The notes: generated from the sequence alone by a model not told the origin. A stretch of 64,000 nucleotides of DNA from Chryseobacterium paridis (GCF_016595215.1 NZ_JAENHK010000010.1:558001-622000); one strand, 5' to 3'; positions 43,991 through 53,375 are shown, counted from the first letter of the stretch. Translations and numbers: made by a program.

Positions 43991-45484
43991 ATGAAAAGTT
44001 TAGACATTCATAAAAGTGAATATTTAAAACAGTTTAAAAGCCAGACGTACGGTAGAAATCTTTTCAGAACGAAAGAAGAAGAAAAACTTGATGCTCCCAA
44101 TGAGGAGTGTGGGATTTTCGGACTATATTCTGATAATGATCTGGATACGTTCTCTCTTTCTCAGTTCGGGCTTTTTGCCTTACAACACAGAGGTCAGGAA
44201 GCTTGTGGTATTTCCGTTCTTAAAGATGGGAAAATCAACAATCTGAAAGATGAGGGGCTGGTTTTAGATGTTTATAAAGATATTGAGCATCCTGAAACTT
44301 TTATGGGAAATTCTGCAATAGGGCATACTCGTTATACCACTGCCGGAGACAAAAAGAAGTATAATTTCCAGCCATTTTTTGCGAAAAACGAATATGACCA
44401 GATTATACTTTCAATTGCGCATAATGGTAACTTAACCAATGCAAAAGAATTAAAAGCAGAATTAGAAGCTGAAGGAGTTGTTTTCAGAGCCACTTCAGAT
44501 TCTGAGGTGATATTGAGATTAATTCAAAAAAATCTTGATCTGGGGTTAAGAGGAGCTATTAAAGCAACTATGGAAAAGATCGAAGGAGCTTATTCTGTAG
44601 TAGGGATGACAAGAAATAAATTCTTTGCGTTCAGAGACTTTAACGGAATCAGACCTTTGGTTTTAGGAGCAATTGATGAGAAATCATACGTTGTAGCTTC
44701 TGAATCTGTAGCTTTGGATGCTGTTGGAGCACAATATGTTCGTGATATCTTACCAGGCGAGATTGTTTACACCAATGAGAATGAAACTGGATTACATTCT
44801 TATATGGTTAATGAGAAAGGAAAACAGAGAATCTGTTCTTTTGAATATATCTATTTTGCAAGACCTGACTCTACACTGGAGAACATCAATGTGTATGAGA
44901 TCAGAGAAAAATCTGGTGAAAAGATTTGGGAACAGGCTCCGGTAGAGGCTGATTTAGTAATTGGAGTTCCTGATTCAGGAGTACCAGCTGCTATTGGTTT
45001 TTCAAAAGCTTCAGGAATACCATTCCGTCCGGTTTTGATCAAAAACAGATACATTGGTAGAAGTTTTATTGTTCCTACCCAGGAAATGAGAGAAAGAATC
45101 GTTAACCTGAAACTGAATCCGATTATTTCTGAAATAAAAGGTAAAAGAGTAGTGATCATCGACGATTCTATTGTTCGTGGAACTACTTCCAAGAGATTGG
45201 TTAAGATCCTGAAAGAAGCAGGTGTAAAAGAGATCCACTTCAGAAGTGTTTCTCCTCCGATCATTGCACCATGTTATTTGGGAATTGATACCCCATCAAA
45301 AGATGATTTGATTTCTGCTAATATGACTACTGAGCAACTTAGAGACTATTTAGGAGTGGATTCTTTAGAGTTCTTAAGCACAGATAACCTTAAAGAGATT
45401 TTAGGGTCTTCTAATCATTGTTTTGGATGTTTTACAGAAGAATATCCTGTAGCGAAAGGAGAGGAAGTAGAATTATTCAATTAA
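43991..45484 (+). CDS. purF: amidophosphoribosyltransferase
   Basis: It makes phosphoribosylamine from PRPP and glutamine, the first step of purine synthesis. The mature N-terminal nucleophile is C40 (NEECGIFGLY), so a 39-residue propeptide must be removed. The PRTase domain has VVIIDDSIVRGTT. Cysteines in QRICSFEY, IAPCYLG and NHCFGCF match the [4Fe-4S]-cluster ligands of the B. subtilis-type enzyme, suggesting an oxygen-sensitive form. It has 497 aa and follows purC by 108 nt; a strong terminator ends it. Confidence 0.96.
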   Translation: MKSLDIHKSEYLKQFKSQTYGRNLFRTKEEEKLDAPNEECGIFGLYSDNDLDTFSLSQFGLFALQHRGQEACGISVLKDGKINNLKDEGLVLDVYKDIEHPETFMGNSAIGHTRYTTAGDKKKYNFQPFFAKNEYDQIILSIAHNGNLTNAKELKAELEAEGVVFRATSDSEVILRLIQKNLDLGLRGAIKATMEKIEGAYSVVGMTRNKFFAFRDFNGIRPLVLGAIDEKSYVVASESVALDAVGAQYVRDILPGEIVYTNENETGLHSYMVNEKGKQRICSFEYIYFARPDSTLENINVYEIREKSGEKIWEQAPVEADLVIGVPDSGVPAAIGFSKASGIPFRPVLIKNRYIGRSFIVPTQEMRERIVNLKLNPIISEIKGKRVVIIDDSIVRGTTSKRLVKILKEAGVKEIHFRSVSPPIIAPCYLGIDTPSKDDLISANMTTEQLRDYLGVDSLEFLSTDNLKEILGSSNHCFGCFTEEYPVAKGEEVELFN

Positions 45485-45502
45485 TTCTAATTACCATAAA
45501 CA

Positions 45503-45536
45503 AAAGAGGTCAGGTTATTAATAACCTGACCTCTTT
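45503..45536 (+). terminator. purF terminator
   Basis: A perfect 34-bp palindrome whose arms are 45503-45519 and 45520-45536 (AAAGAGGTCAGGTTATT and its complement), ending in CTCTTT. Confidence 0.85.
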
Positions 45537-45669
45537 CTATTGATAACTGTGTAAGAGTGTTTTCCATGTAGAGTAAAAGGATTTTATATAAATGTAGCAA
45601 AAGCTTAATATTTCCGTATTCTACAATGCATGGCTAAATTTTAATTTTGTAAGATTAAAATTTCAGGAT

Positions 45670-46604
45670 ATGAAAACCATACTATTGACGGGTATTTTTC
45701 TTGCATTTACTCATGTATATTCTGCTCAGTCTTTTGATAAGCAGGCGCATCGGGGAGGAAAGTCCCTCTACCCGGAAAATACAATACCGGCAATGAAAAA
45801 TGCTTTAAAAATGGGTATTACAACACTTGAAATGGATTTAGCCATAACAAAGGATAAACAGGTAATTCTGTCCCATGATGCTTTTCTTTCCCCTGAATTG
45901 GTAACAAAACCAGATGGGACATACATTCCCAAAGATTCTGGTTTTTATTACAAAATTTATGATATGTCCCATGCAAAAATTAAAACATTTGATGTAGGTT
46001 TAAAACCACTTAACAATTATCCTGATCAAAAGAAAATAAAGGTACAAAAACCTCTTTTCTCAGAGGTGATAGATGCATGTGAAAGTTATTCCCGTGAGTT
46101 AAAAAGACCTTTACCTTTTTATAATATAGAAACCAAAACACGCCCTTTCTCTGATCATATTTTTCATCCGGAACCCAAAGAATTTGTGGATCTGATAATG
46201 AAGATCATTATAGAAAAAAGAATTCAAGACAGAGTTATTATTCAGTCTTTTGATCCCAGAACATTGGAAATTATCCATAAAGAATATCCTAAAATAATGA
46301 CTGCTTTATTGGTAGAAAAGGTTGATGATAAAAAGATGGCGCAACAGCAATATTACTTTAAGAATATACCTGCAGAGAAATTCAGATTATATCCTAACCA
46401 TCTTAATGGGGTAGCTGGTGATATGAAGTTTCTGAGTTTTACTCCAACGATCTATAGTCCGGATCAATCACTTGTTACCCGTGAGCTGGTACAAGAATGC
46501 CATTCATTAGGAATGAAAGTTATACCATGGACGGTTAATTACAAGAATTAAAAGACATGGGAATAGATGGGGTAATTAGTGACGATCCTCGAATATTTGA
46601 ATAA
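45670..46604 (+). pseudogene. glycerophosphodiester phosphodiesterase broken by a one-base frameshift near its end
   Basis: The first frame (45670-46551, 293 aa) has a signal peptide and the GDPD domain: AHRGGKSLYPENT with H27-R28, EMDLAITKD, LSHDAF and NIETKTR. It ends TVNYKN and stop. One base later in phase, 46545-46604 reads on as ELKDMGIDGVISDDPRIFE, the normal GDPD C-terminus (DGxISDxP). A single missing base at about 46545 (AAG-GAA to AAG-AA) explains it. Only about 20 residues are lost, so activity may remain, or the assembly may have an error. The intact enzyme would release glycerol-3-phosphate from phosphodiesters in the periplasm. Confidence 0.85.
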
Positions 46605-46638
46605 ATCCTTGCATAATTTTAGTTTATTGGTTCAAAAG

Positions 46639-46672
46639 AAATGGCTGGAAGAAAATATTTTCCCAGCCATTT
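46639..46672. terminator. bidirectional terminator, GDPD / outer membrane protein
   Basis: AAATGGCTGG (46639-46648) pairs with CCAGCCATTT (46663-46672), with the self-complementary GAAAATATTTTC in the loop. Confidence 0.7.
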
Positions 46673-46717
46673 TACAATGCAAAATTGCATTTATGGTTAA
46701 AAAATTGGTTGTGGTTA

Positions 46718-47428
46718 TTAAAACTTATAGTTCAAACCTAACTGAAATACTCTGTTATTGTTTTCAGCAGCAGGTCTGCTTTTTTCAATTTTAGTCAAGC
46801 TATTCACATATCTAGCATTGATCCCTAAGTGAGGCGTAAAGTAATATCCTAAACCTAGACCTAATCCAAAGTTGAATCTGTTGATATCATCTTTATTGAT
46901 TGTTTCAGAAACCGATGTTCTTTGAGTAGTTGCGATACTATTGGTAGTACTTGTAACTGTAGTTTCTCCTTTGTTTTTTCCATCGATGAAATAACTGAAT
47001 TCAGGACCTGCTTCAACGTAGAAATTATCCACTGGCTTGAACTGAACCATTACTGGTACTGAAATATAATTCAATGTTGTTTTAAAGTCACGTTGAGTTT
47101 TTACAGTAGTAGCCCCTGTTGTAACTTCAGAAGAAGAAAGAACACTTTTTGCACCTAATTGGTTGTATAGTACCTCAGGTTGTAAGCTAAATTGCTTAGA
47201 AAGTGGGATATTTACAAAAGCACCTGCGTTAAATCCTATTTTCTGATTGTTTGCACTTAATTTCTGTTCACTAAACTGAGCAGCATTGGCTCCTCCTTTA
47301 ATACCAAATGTAATTGGTTCTTTTTCCTTGTTAACTGGAGTAATAGTAGTAGCTGTTGTTGTTTGTGTTTCCTGAGCAAAAGCAAATGAACCAGCAACTA
47401 TCGCTAGTCCTAGAAATAACTTATTCAT
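46718..47428 (-). CDS. outer membrane beta-barrel protein (copy 1)
   Basis: A 236-aa protein with a signal peptide (SFAFAQ) and alternating beta strands typical of the small PorT-like/OMP_b-brl_2 family in Bacteroidota. Landmarks are TFGIKGGANAAQF, SLQPEVLYNQLGAK, YFIDGK, FNFGLGLGLGYYFTPHLGINARY and a final QLGLNYKF, where the last Phe favours Bam-mediated insertion. Paralogues follow at 48022 and 48748. The role is unknown, possibly envelope integrity or small-molecule passage. Confidence 0.85.
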   Translation of the reverse strand: MNKLFLGLAIVAGSFAFAQETQTTTATTITPVNKEKEPITFGIKGGANAAQFSEQKLSANNQKIGFNAGAFVNIPLSKQFSLQPEVLYNQLGAKSVLSSSEVTTGATTVKTQRDFKTTLNYISVPVMVQFKPVDNFYVEAGPEFSYFIDGKNKGETTVTSTTNSIATTQRTSVSETINKDDINRFNFGLGLGLGYYFTPHLGINARYVNSLTKIEKSRPAAENNNRVFQLGLNYKF

Positions 47429-47966
47429 AATTTAATTTTTTAATTTTACTATTTCTTACTATCCGAATTATTCATTCAGATTGGATGTATTTTGCAAAAG
47501 CCTTGCCATAATTATAAATCTATGATTTGCAAGAATATAAGCCAGGAAGCGATTGTTTAAAACAATTCTTAATATTCCACTAGAATGGGATTTTATTAGT
47601 TAAAATTAAACAATCGATTAATTTTTTAAGTTAAATTGAATGAAAAAAAATGTGCAATTTTTTTTAAAATATTTTTTGACTTTCGCTTTATTCCCCACAA
47701 ATTGCCTTGTTTTTTATCCGTATTGTGCTAATTGTATTGGTTAAACCTGCTGTGCCAGGCTGCATTATTTATCTGTTATACAAGAATAGTTTCTATTTTT
47801 AACGTAATATTTAGAACAGAAAAAGTTTATAATATTCCAAAAACAGCATGAATTAATATACATTATTTGTGATTCGAGAAATGTATCATTTTGAATTACA
47901 AAACCAAATATTGAATATAAATTTAATTTTATCATATCCCAACACCTCAGTTTAATCCCATAAAAA
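47429..47966. other. about 540 bp AT-rich spacer
   Basis: Between OMP copy 1 and the terminator of OMP copy 2. I saw no reading frame or RNA gene. A GCAAAA-N2-CTTGCCA motif near 47495-47511 also occurs upstream of copy 2 (about 48617-48633); it may be part of a shared promoter. Confidence 0.5.
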
Positions 47967-47999
47967 AAAGGTTAGATCTATCTAATGGATCTAACCTTT
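47967..47999 (-). terminator. terminator of outer membrane protein copy 2
   Basis: AAAGGTTAGATC pairs with GATCTAACCTTT, with a T run on the minus strand. Confidence 0.75.
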
Positions 48000-48021
48000 A
48001 TATTACAATTAAGGATTGTTA

Positions 48022-48582
48022 TTACTTATTGAATTTATAAGCAAGACCAATTTGGAAAACATTATTTTTTCCGTCTCCTTGTACGCCATTTACTTCTTTA
48101 GCAATGTTTACAACACCTGCTACATATCTTGCATTTACACCAATATTCTTAGTGAAGAAATATCCTGCACCAAGACCGATTCCAAAATCAAAACCTTTGA
48201 TAAAGTCTTTGCCATCCACTGAAGATGATTGGTATTTAAATTTAGAATCTATCAGGAAGCTAAATTGAGGACCTGCTTCAAGATAAAATTGTGGAGTTGC
48301 GTTATATTGGAACATTACTGGAACAGAGATATAACTTAAATTTACTTTAAGATCATTATTCCCATCAGCTTTTGCTCCTACGCCATTATATAAAATTTCG
48401 GGTTGTACACTAAAACTAGATGCAACAGGAACATTCATTAAAACACCACCGTAGAACCCTGCTTTTGCTTTTGAGTCGCCTCCGGAAATCGTAGAAATGT
48501 TAAGACCTGCTTTTACTCCAAATGTTTGAGCAAATGTTAGCGAACTTGCAACAACTGCTAAACCTAATAATAATTTTTTCAT
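48022..48582 (-). CDS. outer membrane beta-barrel protein (copy 2)
   Basis: A 186-aa paralogue of the neighbouring OMPs. Signal peptide MKKLLLGLAVVASSLTFAQ, then TFGVKAGLNISTISGG, SVQPEILYNGVGAK, QFYLEAGPQFSFL and FGIGLGAGYFFTKNIGVNARYVAG, ending QIGLAYKFNK. It is the shortest copy and lacks the inserted loops seen in copies 1 and 3. A motif shared with the copy 1 upstream region suggests common control. Confidence 0.85.
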   Translation of the reverse strand: MKKLLLGLAVVASSLTFAQTFGVKAGLNISTISGGDSKAKAGFYGGVLMNVPVASSFSVQPEILYNGVGAKADGNNDLKVNLSYISVPVMFQYNATPQFYLEAGPQFSFLIDSKFKYQSSSVDGKDFIKGFDFGIGLGAGYFFTKNIGVNARYVAGVVNIAKEVNGVQGDGKNNVFQIGLAYKFNK

Positions 48583-48670
48583 GATTTAATTTAATTTTAA
48601 TTCGTAAATGGTTTATGCAAAATTCTTGCCAAATTATGTTAAAATAACTTAAATTAACCTAAATTAACCA

Positions 48671-48707
48671 AAAATGGTTAGATTTAACCAGTAAACCTAA
48701 CCATTTT
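48671..48707 (-). terminator. terminator of outer membrane protein copy 3
   Basis: AAAATGGTTAG (48671-48681) pairs with CTAACCATTTT (48697-48707). Confidence 0.7.
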
Positions 48708-48747
48708 ATTGAAATCAAAATTTGTTATCTGAATGTGTTTCTTACGC

Positions 48748-49404
48748 TTATTTGAATTTATAAGCTAAACCTACCTGGAATACGTTGTTTCTTATTGCAT
48801 CAGAGTTACTAGGTCTGTTTTTAGCAATATCTGTTAAACCAGCAGTATATCTAGCTGTAATACCTAAGTTTGGAGTAAAATAATACCCTGCACCAATACC
48901 AATTCCAAAGTTGAATGTATTGAAGTTATCTTTATCTAAACTTCTGGTTCTTGTACTTGTATTATTGTTAGTAGAGCTTTTGAATTTATCATTAGCGCTC
49001 ACTAAGAATCCAAATTCAGGTCCTGCTTCTAAGAAAAATTCTGGTGTTGCGTTATACTGGAACATTACCGGTACTGCAATATATCCTAAATTAGTAGAAG
49101 ATTCATCTTTATAATTATTTCCAAGTACAGTATATTCTCTTGTTACTTTTGATCCAAGGTCATTATACAATACCTCTGGTTGAATACTAAATGAACTAGC
49201 TACTGGAATGTTTGCAAATACACCTGCATTAAAACCAATTTTAGATTTTGAATCGCTCAAGTCAGCTCCTTTTGAAAGAGATGAAACGTTCATACCACCT
49301 TTAACACCAAATGTAACTGGATTAGAAGATGAAGTCGAAGTTGTTTGCTGAGCAAATGCTAATGAACTTGCAGTTACTGCTAACCCTAAAATTAACTTTT
49401 TCAT
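48748..49404 (-). CDS. outer membrane beta-barrel protein (copy 3)
   Basis: A 218-aa paralogue. Signal peptide ends near AFAQQ; barrel segments are TFGVKGGMNVSSLSKG, SIQPEVLYNDLGSK, FFLEAGPEFGFLVS and FGIGIGAGYYFTPNLGITARY, closing with QVGLAYKFK. Copies 1 and 3 share longer extracellular loops and a PVTFGVKGG-like start. The three genes face the same way but each has its own terminator, so they are separate transcripts. Confidence 0.85.
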   Translation of the reverse strand: MKKLILGLAVTASSLAFAQQTTSTSSSNPVTFGVKGGMNVSSLSKGADLSDSKSKIGFNAGVFANIPVASSFSIQPEVLYNDLGSKVTREYTVLGNNYKDESSTNLGYIAVPVMFQYNATPEFFLEAGPEFGFLVSANDKFKSSTNNNTSTRTRSLDKDNFNTFNFGIGIGAGYYFTPNLGITARYTAGLTDIAKNRPSNSDAIRNNVFQVGLAYKFK

Positions 49405-49838
49405 AACTTAATTTTTTAATATTTTACTTTCTTAATTTTAAATTTTACTACTTGTCAACTTTCATTTGACGCAGAGTATCTTTCAAATTGAATGCCAAAA
49501 AATGAAATATGATAAAAGTCAGGTGTTAAGAAAAGCAATAAATACAACATAAATAACTGATAATCAATTGTAATTATCAGCATAAACAAACATTTGTTTA
49601 ACACATCTTAAAAATAGCTTAAACCCTAATTGGTTAGTTCAATAGAAAAAGATACTAAAGATGTCATAAATTGTTTATTATTTTTCAAAGCCAATCTTTG
49701 AAATTGTAAAAAGGGGTTTTGAATAATTTATTCCTGTCATTATTTTATTAATTTTAATCTATTCTATTAATGGTAATTCAACATGCTAGCTCCGAGATTG
49801 TCTGACAGCATTTAAGTTTAATATCATAAACCATAAAG
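49405..49838. other. 434-bp divergent spacer
   Basis: Between OMP copy 3 and the membrane protein at 49839. Apart from the palindrome at 49583-49600 I see no gene, terminator or consensus promoter. Confidence 0.5.
49583..49600. promoter_or_regulatory. palindrome TAAACAAA-CA-TTTGTTTA
   Basis: Eight-base perfect arms around a 2-nt centre, upstream of two divergent genes. The form suits a dimeric DNA-binding protein; the regulator is unknown. Confidence 0.35.
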
Positions 49839-50585
49839 ATGGAACAAAACAAGAGATTAAAATTTATTCTTACTATTATTGGACTGATCTTTTTGATGCT
49901 GTTTATAACAGTGTCCCACAAAATACCATATCCATTCAATATAGGAATCATGGTTTGTTTAGGTGTTTTGATCATATTATTAAGTGTAAAATTTGTTTAT
50001 AGTATATTTAACGTCAATCAACCTACACCACAGATACATCCTACTGATATTTCAGGACAGAAAATATTTTATATTTCATCTTACAGGACAACATTATTAA
50101 GTATATCGATGATATTGCTAGCTGTATTCTTTATTTATCTTTTTATTCAGCTGTTTCCTGATATCATTGAAGAAATTTATATGCAGGCATCTGTACTTCT
50201 AATTATCTTTATGGTATTGTATGTTATTCTGTTTTTGGCCTCGGTTTATTGCTTGCTATTGGGAACGAAACTTTTTATCAGACGAAAAAAAATTGTGCAG
50301 CTTATTATCAATGATGATAACATAGAGTTTTTTCCAATCTATGACTTCGGAACCACTACCCGAAGTACAAATGCATTGTCTATGTTTTTTCGAAAGAAGA
50401 TGCGAAAGGTTTATTTTACAGATCAACTTGCTATTGAAAAAGTAAGTAATAAATGGCAAGGAGATAAAATAAGAGTGTATGTGGAAGGGGTAGGCTTTTA
50501 TTTACCATTTCTTTATGACGACATTAATGAAGTAGAAATGCTTTACCAGATCATAAAGCAGCGCTTAATAAAGAATACTCAATAA
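49839..50585 (+). CDS. four-span membrane protein of unknown function
   Basis: A 248-aa protein. Hydrophobic segments are at about residues 10-27, 33-55, 83-105 and 117-142. A C-terminal soluble domain of about 100 residues follows, with several beta strands (VQLIINDDNIEFFPIYDF, DKIRVYVEGVGFYLPF). The strand pattern and a basic RKKMRK turn resemble bacterial PH-like membrane domains, but I cannot confirm this. A terminator follows. No neighbour suggests a role. Confidence 0.65.
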   Translation: MEQNKRLKFILTIIGLIFLMLFITVSHKIPYPFNIGIMVCLGVLIILLSVKFVYSIFNVNQPTPQIHPTDISGQKIFYISSYRTTLLSISMILLAVFFIYLFIQLFPDIIEEIYMQASVLLIIFMVLYVILFLASVYCLLLGTKLFIRRKKIVQLIINDDNIEFFPIYDFGTTTRSTNALSMFFRKKMRKVYFTDQLAIEKVSNKWQGDKIRVYVEGVGFYLPFLYDDINEVEMLYQIIKQRLIKNTQ

Positions 50586-50629
50586 ACTGTTGCTTATAGC
50601 GGAACTTTTTCCTCCAAACAGTATAAAAA

Positions 50630-50653
50630 ATCCCGACTTATTACAGTTGGGAT
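50630..50653. terminator. bidirectional terminator after aroB
   Basis: ATCCCGACT (50630-50638) pairs with AGTTGGGAT (50645-50653), with one G-U pair. Convergent genes flank it. Confidence 0.65.
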
Positions 50654-50680
50654 CTTTATTTTTATATTCTCAGAAAGAAT

Positions 50681-51727
50681 TTAAGCATCATTTAATTTTC
50701 TGTAAAAATGCAAGGATTTCTGTATGTTTTCCTGAGTGCATTCATGGTCAAAAACACATGATCCAATTGCAGAAAGCAAAGAAAAATTAATTTTCTTTTC
50801 AGTATTCTTTTTATCATTCAACAGTAATGCTGAAAGATCTTCATCTTTAAAATCACTAATATCCAGATACGGATAATATCTTCTAACGTTGTCAATAATC
50901 ATTTCTGAATCCTCTTTTGAAATGAGTCCTTCCAGATAAGAAAGATGAGCTTCACAAATCATTCCTGCAGCAACAGCTTCCCCATGAAGGATAGGATTTC
51001 CCTGTTCCAGACAAGAGCTTTCAATAGCATGTCCAATGGTGTGACCGAAGTTCAGGGTTTTTCTAATGTTCTTTTCATGGAAGTCCTGATCCACTACATC
51101 CTGTTTAATAGCCATTGAAGTCTGAATATGAGGAAGAAGTGATTCTACATCCAGTTTTTGGATCTTTATTAAATTATCCCAATGAAGCTTATCTGCAATT
51201 AATCCATGTTTCAGCATTTCTGCAAACCCACTTCTTAATTCTTTAAAGGGCAGGGTTTCTAAAAATTGAGGATATACAAAGATCTGTTCGGGAAATGTAA
51301 ATGTCCCTACCATGTTTTTATAATGCATCAGATCAATTCCTGTTTTTCCTCCAATAGATGCGTCACACATGGATAAAAGGGTAGTCGGTATATTGATAAA
51401 CTGAATCCCTCTTTTATAAGTGGAAGCTACAAATCCACCCATATCAGTAATAACACCACCTCCAAGATTAATAACTAAAGCTTTTCTGTCAGCCTGCATT
51501 TCTGTCAAAATCTCCCAAAGCTGATTGGCCGTCTGGATATTTTTCATTTCCTCACCAGCTTCTATTTCCAAGATTTCGAAGGCCAGATCTGTTTCCATAT
51601 TGCCTAAAAGAACAGGAAGGCAGTATTCGTGTGTGTTTTCGTCAACCAATATAAAAATTTTACTGAAAGATCTTTCATGTAAAAAGGTATTCAACTGAGA
51701 AAACTGATCATTTAATAGTGTTATCAT
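50681..51727 (-). CDS. aroB: 3-dehydroquinate synthase
   Basis: An NAD- and metal-dependent enzyme that closes the ring of DAHP, the second step of the shikimate pathway. The 348-aa protein has NLGGGVITDMGGF (NAD-binding), PTTLLSMCDASIGGKTGID, the metal-ligand stretch SGFAEMLKHGLI and FGHTIGHAIE. The gene stands alone, divergent from an rluB-type gene, with a TAACTTTG box 39 nt upstream. Confidence 0.96.
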   Translation of the reverse strand: MITLLNDQFSQLNTFLHERSFSKIFILVDENTHEYCLPVLLGNMETDLAFEILEIEAGEEMKNIQTANQLWEILTEMQADRKALVINLGGGVITDMGGFVASTYKRGIQFINIPTTLLSMCDASIGGKTGIDLMHYKNMVGTFTFPEQIFVYPQFLETLPFKELRSGFAEMLKHGLIADKLHWDNLIKIQKLDVESLLPHIQTSMAIKQDVVDQDFHEKNIRKTLNFGHTIGHAIESSCLEQGNPILHGEAVAAGMICEAHLSYLEGLISKEDSEMIIDNVRRYYPYLDISDFKDEDLSALLLNDKKNTEKKINFSLLSAIGSCVFDHECTQENIQKSLHFYRKLNDA

Positions 51728-51765
51728 TTCCTGAATAATATATAATTAAGTATACAACAATATTG

Positions 51766-51773
51766 CAAAGTTA
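51766..51773 (-). promoter_or_regulatory. aroB promoter -7 box (TAACTTTG)
   Basis: A perfect TAnnTTTG on the minus strand in the divergent spacer. Confidence 0.55.
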
Positions 51774-51806
51774 TGATTCTTAATTTTTAACTCGTAACTA
51801 AATTAC

Positions 51807-51814
51807 TATCTTTG
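51807..51814 (+). promoter_or_regulatory. pseudouridine synthase promoter -7 box (TATCTTTG)
   Basis: A perfect TAnnTTTG, 14 nt before the ATG. Leader length would be only about 8 nt. Confidence 0.6.
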
Positions 51815-51828
51815 CAAAAATATTTAGA

Positions 51829-53013
51829 ATGAGCAGAGATAATAATAAATCAGGAAAACCACAAAGACCAAGAATTTCAACAAGAAAAAATTCTGATGAT
51901 TCTCGTGCTTCTAAATCTGGAAATTCTTCAGGATCAAGTTCTTTCAAGAAATCTTTCCCTAAAGCAGGAGAGAGAAATAGTGACCATAAAGGGAGTAATT
52001 CGAAGTTTGAGAAGAAACCTTTCAAAAGAAGCGAGGGAAGTTTTGAAAGCCGTGATGAAAACGGTGGATCAAAATCAGAAAGAACACCTTATATCACTAA
52101 TGCAAGCGAAGGAAGAGAAAGAAAAACTTATGGAAAGCCCGCTGCAAAAAGAGGAGGGAAAAGCTTTGACACAAGAGATAAATATGAAAGAGGCAGCTTA
52201 AAGTATGGTAGAAGACCTTCTTCCGGAAATGAGAGAGATGAAGACAAGGCAAGATCTTTTGTACAAAAAAGAAGGCTGAACAAGATCGATAAAGATGTTC
52301 ATAAGGATACCATCCGTCTTAATAAATACATTGCGAATTCCGGGATATGCAGCAGAAGAGAAGCTGATGAGCTGATCACACAAGGATTGGTAGAAGTCAA
52401 CGGAAAAGTAGTTACTGAAATGGGCTACCAGGTTCAGAAAAGTGACAAAGTAATTTTTGACGGACAAAATATTACACCGGAAAAACCTGTATATGTACTT
52501 TTGAATAAACCAAAAGGATATATTTCTACAACGAAAGATGATAAAGCAAGAAAAACTGTAATGGATCTTGTTGCGAATGCTTCACCTTATCGTGTTTTCC
52601 CAGTAGGAAGATTAGACCGTTCTACCACAGGTGTTATTCTTTTAACCAATGATGGACATATGACGAAAAAATTGACGCATCCATCTTTTGATGCTAAGAA
52701 GATCTATCATGTGACATTGGATAAAAAGTTATCAGGTGAAGATATGAAGTTAATTGCTGAAGGTATTCGTTTAGATGAAGGAGTAGCAGTTGTTGACCAG
52801 ATTTCATATATCGAAGGAAAACCTAAAAATGAGATCGGAATTGAAATCCACATTGGATGGAACCGTGTTATCAGAAGAATATTCCAGAGATTAGGATACG
52901 AAGTAGAGGCTTTAGATAGAGTAATGTTCGCTGGATTGACCAAGAAAAACATTAAGAGAGGACACTGGAGAATTCTTTCAGAATTAGAAGTGAATAACTT
53001 GAAAATGCTTTAA
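51829..53013 (+). CDS. rluB: rRNA pseudouridine synthase (RluB/RsuA type) with a long disordered N-terminus
   Basis: The enzyme isomerises a specific uridine in rRNA. Residues 1-160 are low-complexity, rich in S, K, G, R and N, and likely disordered RNA-binding tails. An S4 RNA-binding domain follows (RLNKYIANSGICSRREADELI). The catalytic domain then has VLLNKPKGYISTTKDD and the active-site aspartate in VGRLDRSTTG. The C-terminal NRVIRRIFQRLGYEVEALDRV segment is typical of the RsuA/RluB/RluE/RluF group. Which uridine is modified cannot be told. The stop codon lies inside the first repeat block that also occurs at 54990. Confidence 0.88.
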   Translation: MSRDNNKSGKPQRPRISTRKNSDDSRASKSGNSSGSSSFKKSFPKAGERNSDHKGSNSKFEKKPFKRSEGSFESRDENGGSKSERTPYITNASEGRERKTYGKPAAKRGGKSFDTRDKYERGSLKYGRRPSSGNERDEDKARSFVQKRRLNKIDKDVHKDTIRLNKYIANSGICSRREADELITQGLVEVNGKVVTEMGYQVQKSDKVIFDGQNITPEKPVYVLLNKPKGYISTTKDDKARKTVMDLVANASPYRVFPVGRLDRSTTGVILLTNDGHMTKKLTHPSFDAKKIYHVTLDKKLSGEDMKLIAEGIRLDEGVAVVDQISYIEGKPKNEIGIEIHIGWNRVIRRIFQRLGYEVEALDRVMFAGLTKKNIKRGHWRILSELEVNNLKML

Positions 53014-53029
53014 GAGTTATAAGTTTTGA
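53009..53029 (+). repeat. left copy of repeat block A (21 bp)
   Basis: Identical to 54990-55010 and followed in both places by tandem TGATGA units. It overlaps the rluB stop codon. Confidence 0.75.
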
Positions 53030-53325
53030 GTGATGAATGATGAGTTTTAATCTCATTCAAAAACAATTTTAGCATTTAAAAATATAAAGCGTGGTAATTG
53101 AATTATCACGCTTTTTTATGTAATTATTTTACTTTCTCATCAATAAGGTTGGGTTTTAATCCTGATTATTTCTATTCATCTAAAATCATTTGTATCACAA
53201 GTTTTTGCGTTGTATTTGTCATTCCGTAGGAATCTCCACACACCCTATAAATGTTAGAGTCTAGACTCCTGCTTATAGAGATTAAACTCATTTCTATAGG
53301 TTCTTAATTTTGGTTAAAGGTATAT
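53030..53325. other. spacer with fragments of repeats
   Basis: The stretch after the rluB stop holds the rluB terminator (53089-53117) and an ATTCCGTAGGAAT palindrome near 53222, in a phrase starting GTCATTCCGTAGGAATC. No gene is visible. Confidence 0.5.
53089..53117 (+). terminator. terminator of the pseudouridine synthase gene
   Basis: GCGTGGTAATT (53089 onward) pairs with AATTATCACGC (one G-U pair), followed by six T. Confidence 0.75.
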
Positions 53326-53367
53326 TGTATTTTATGTAACGGGCTAAAGCCCGTTTCTATTGATTGT
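53326..53367 (+). repeat. left copy of repeat block B (42 bp)
   Basis: Identical over 42 bp to 55084-55125. It contains the hairpin AACGGGCT-AA-AGCCCGTT and lies a few bases from the amidase stop. Confidence 0.85.
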
Positions 53368-53375
53368 CTTAAAAT

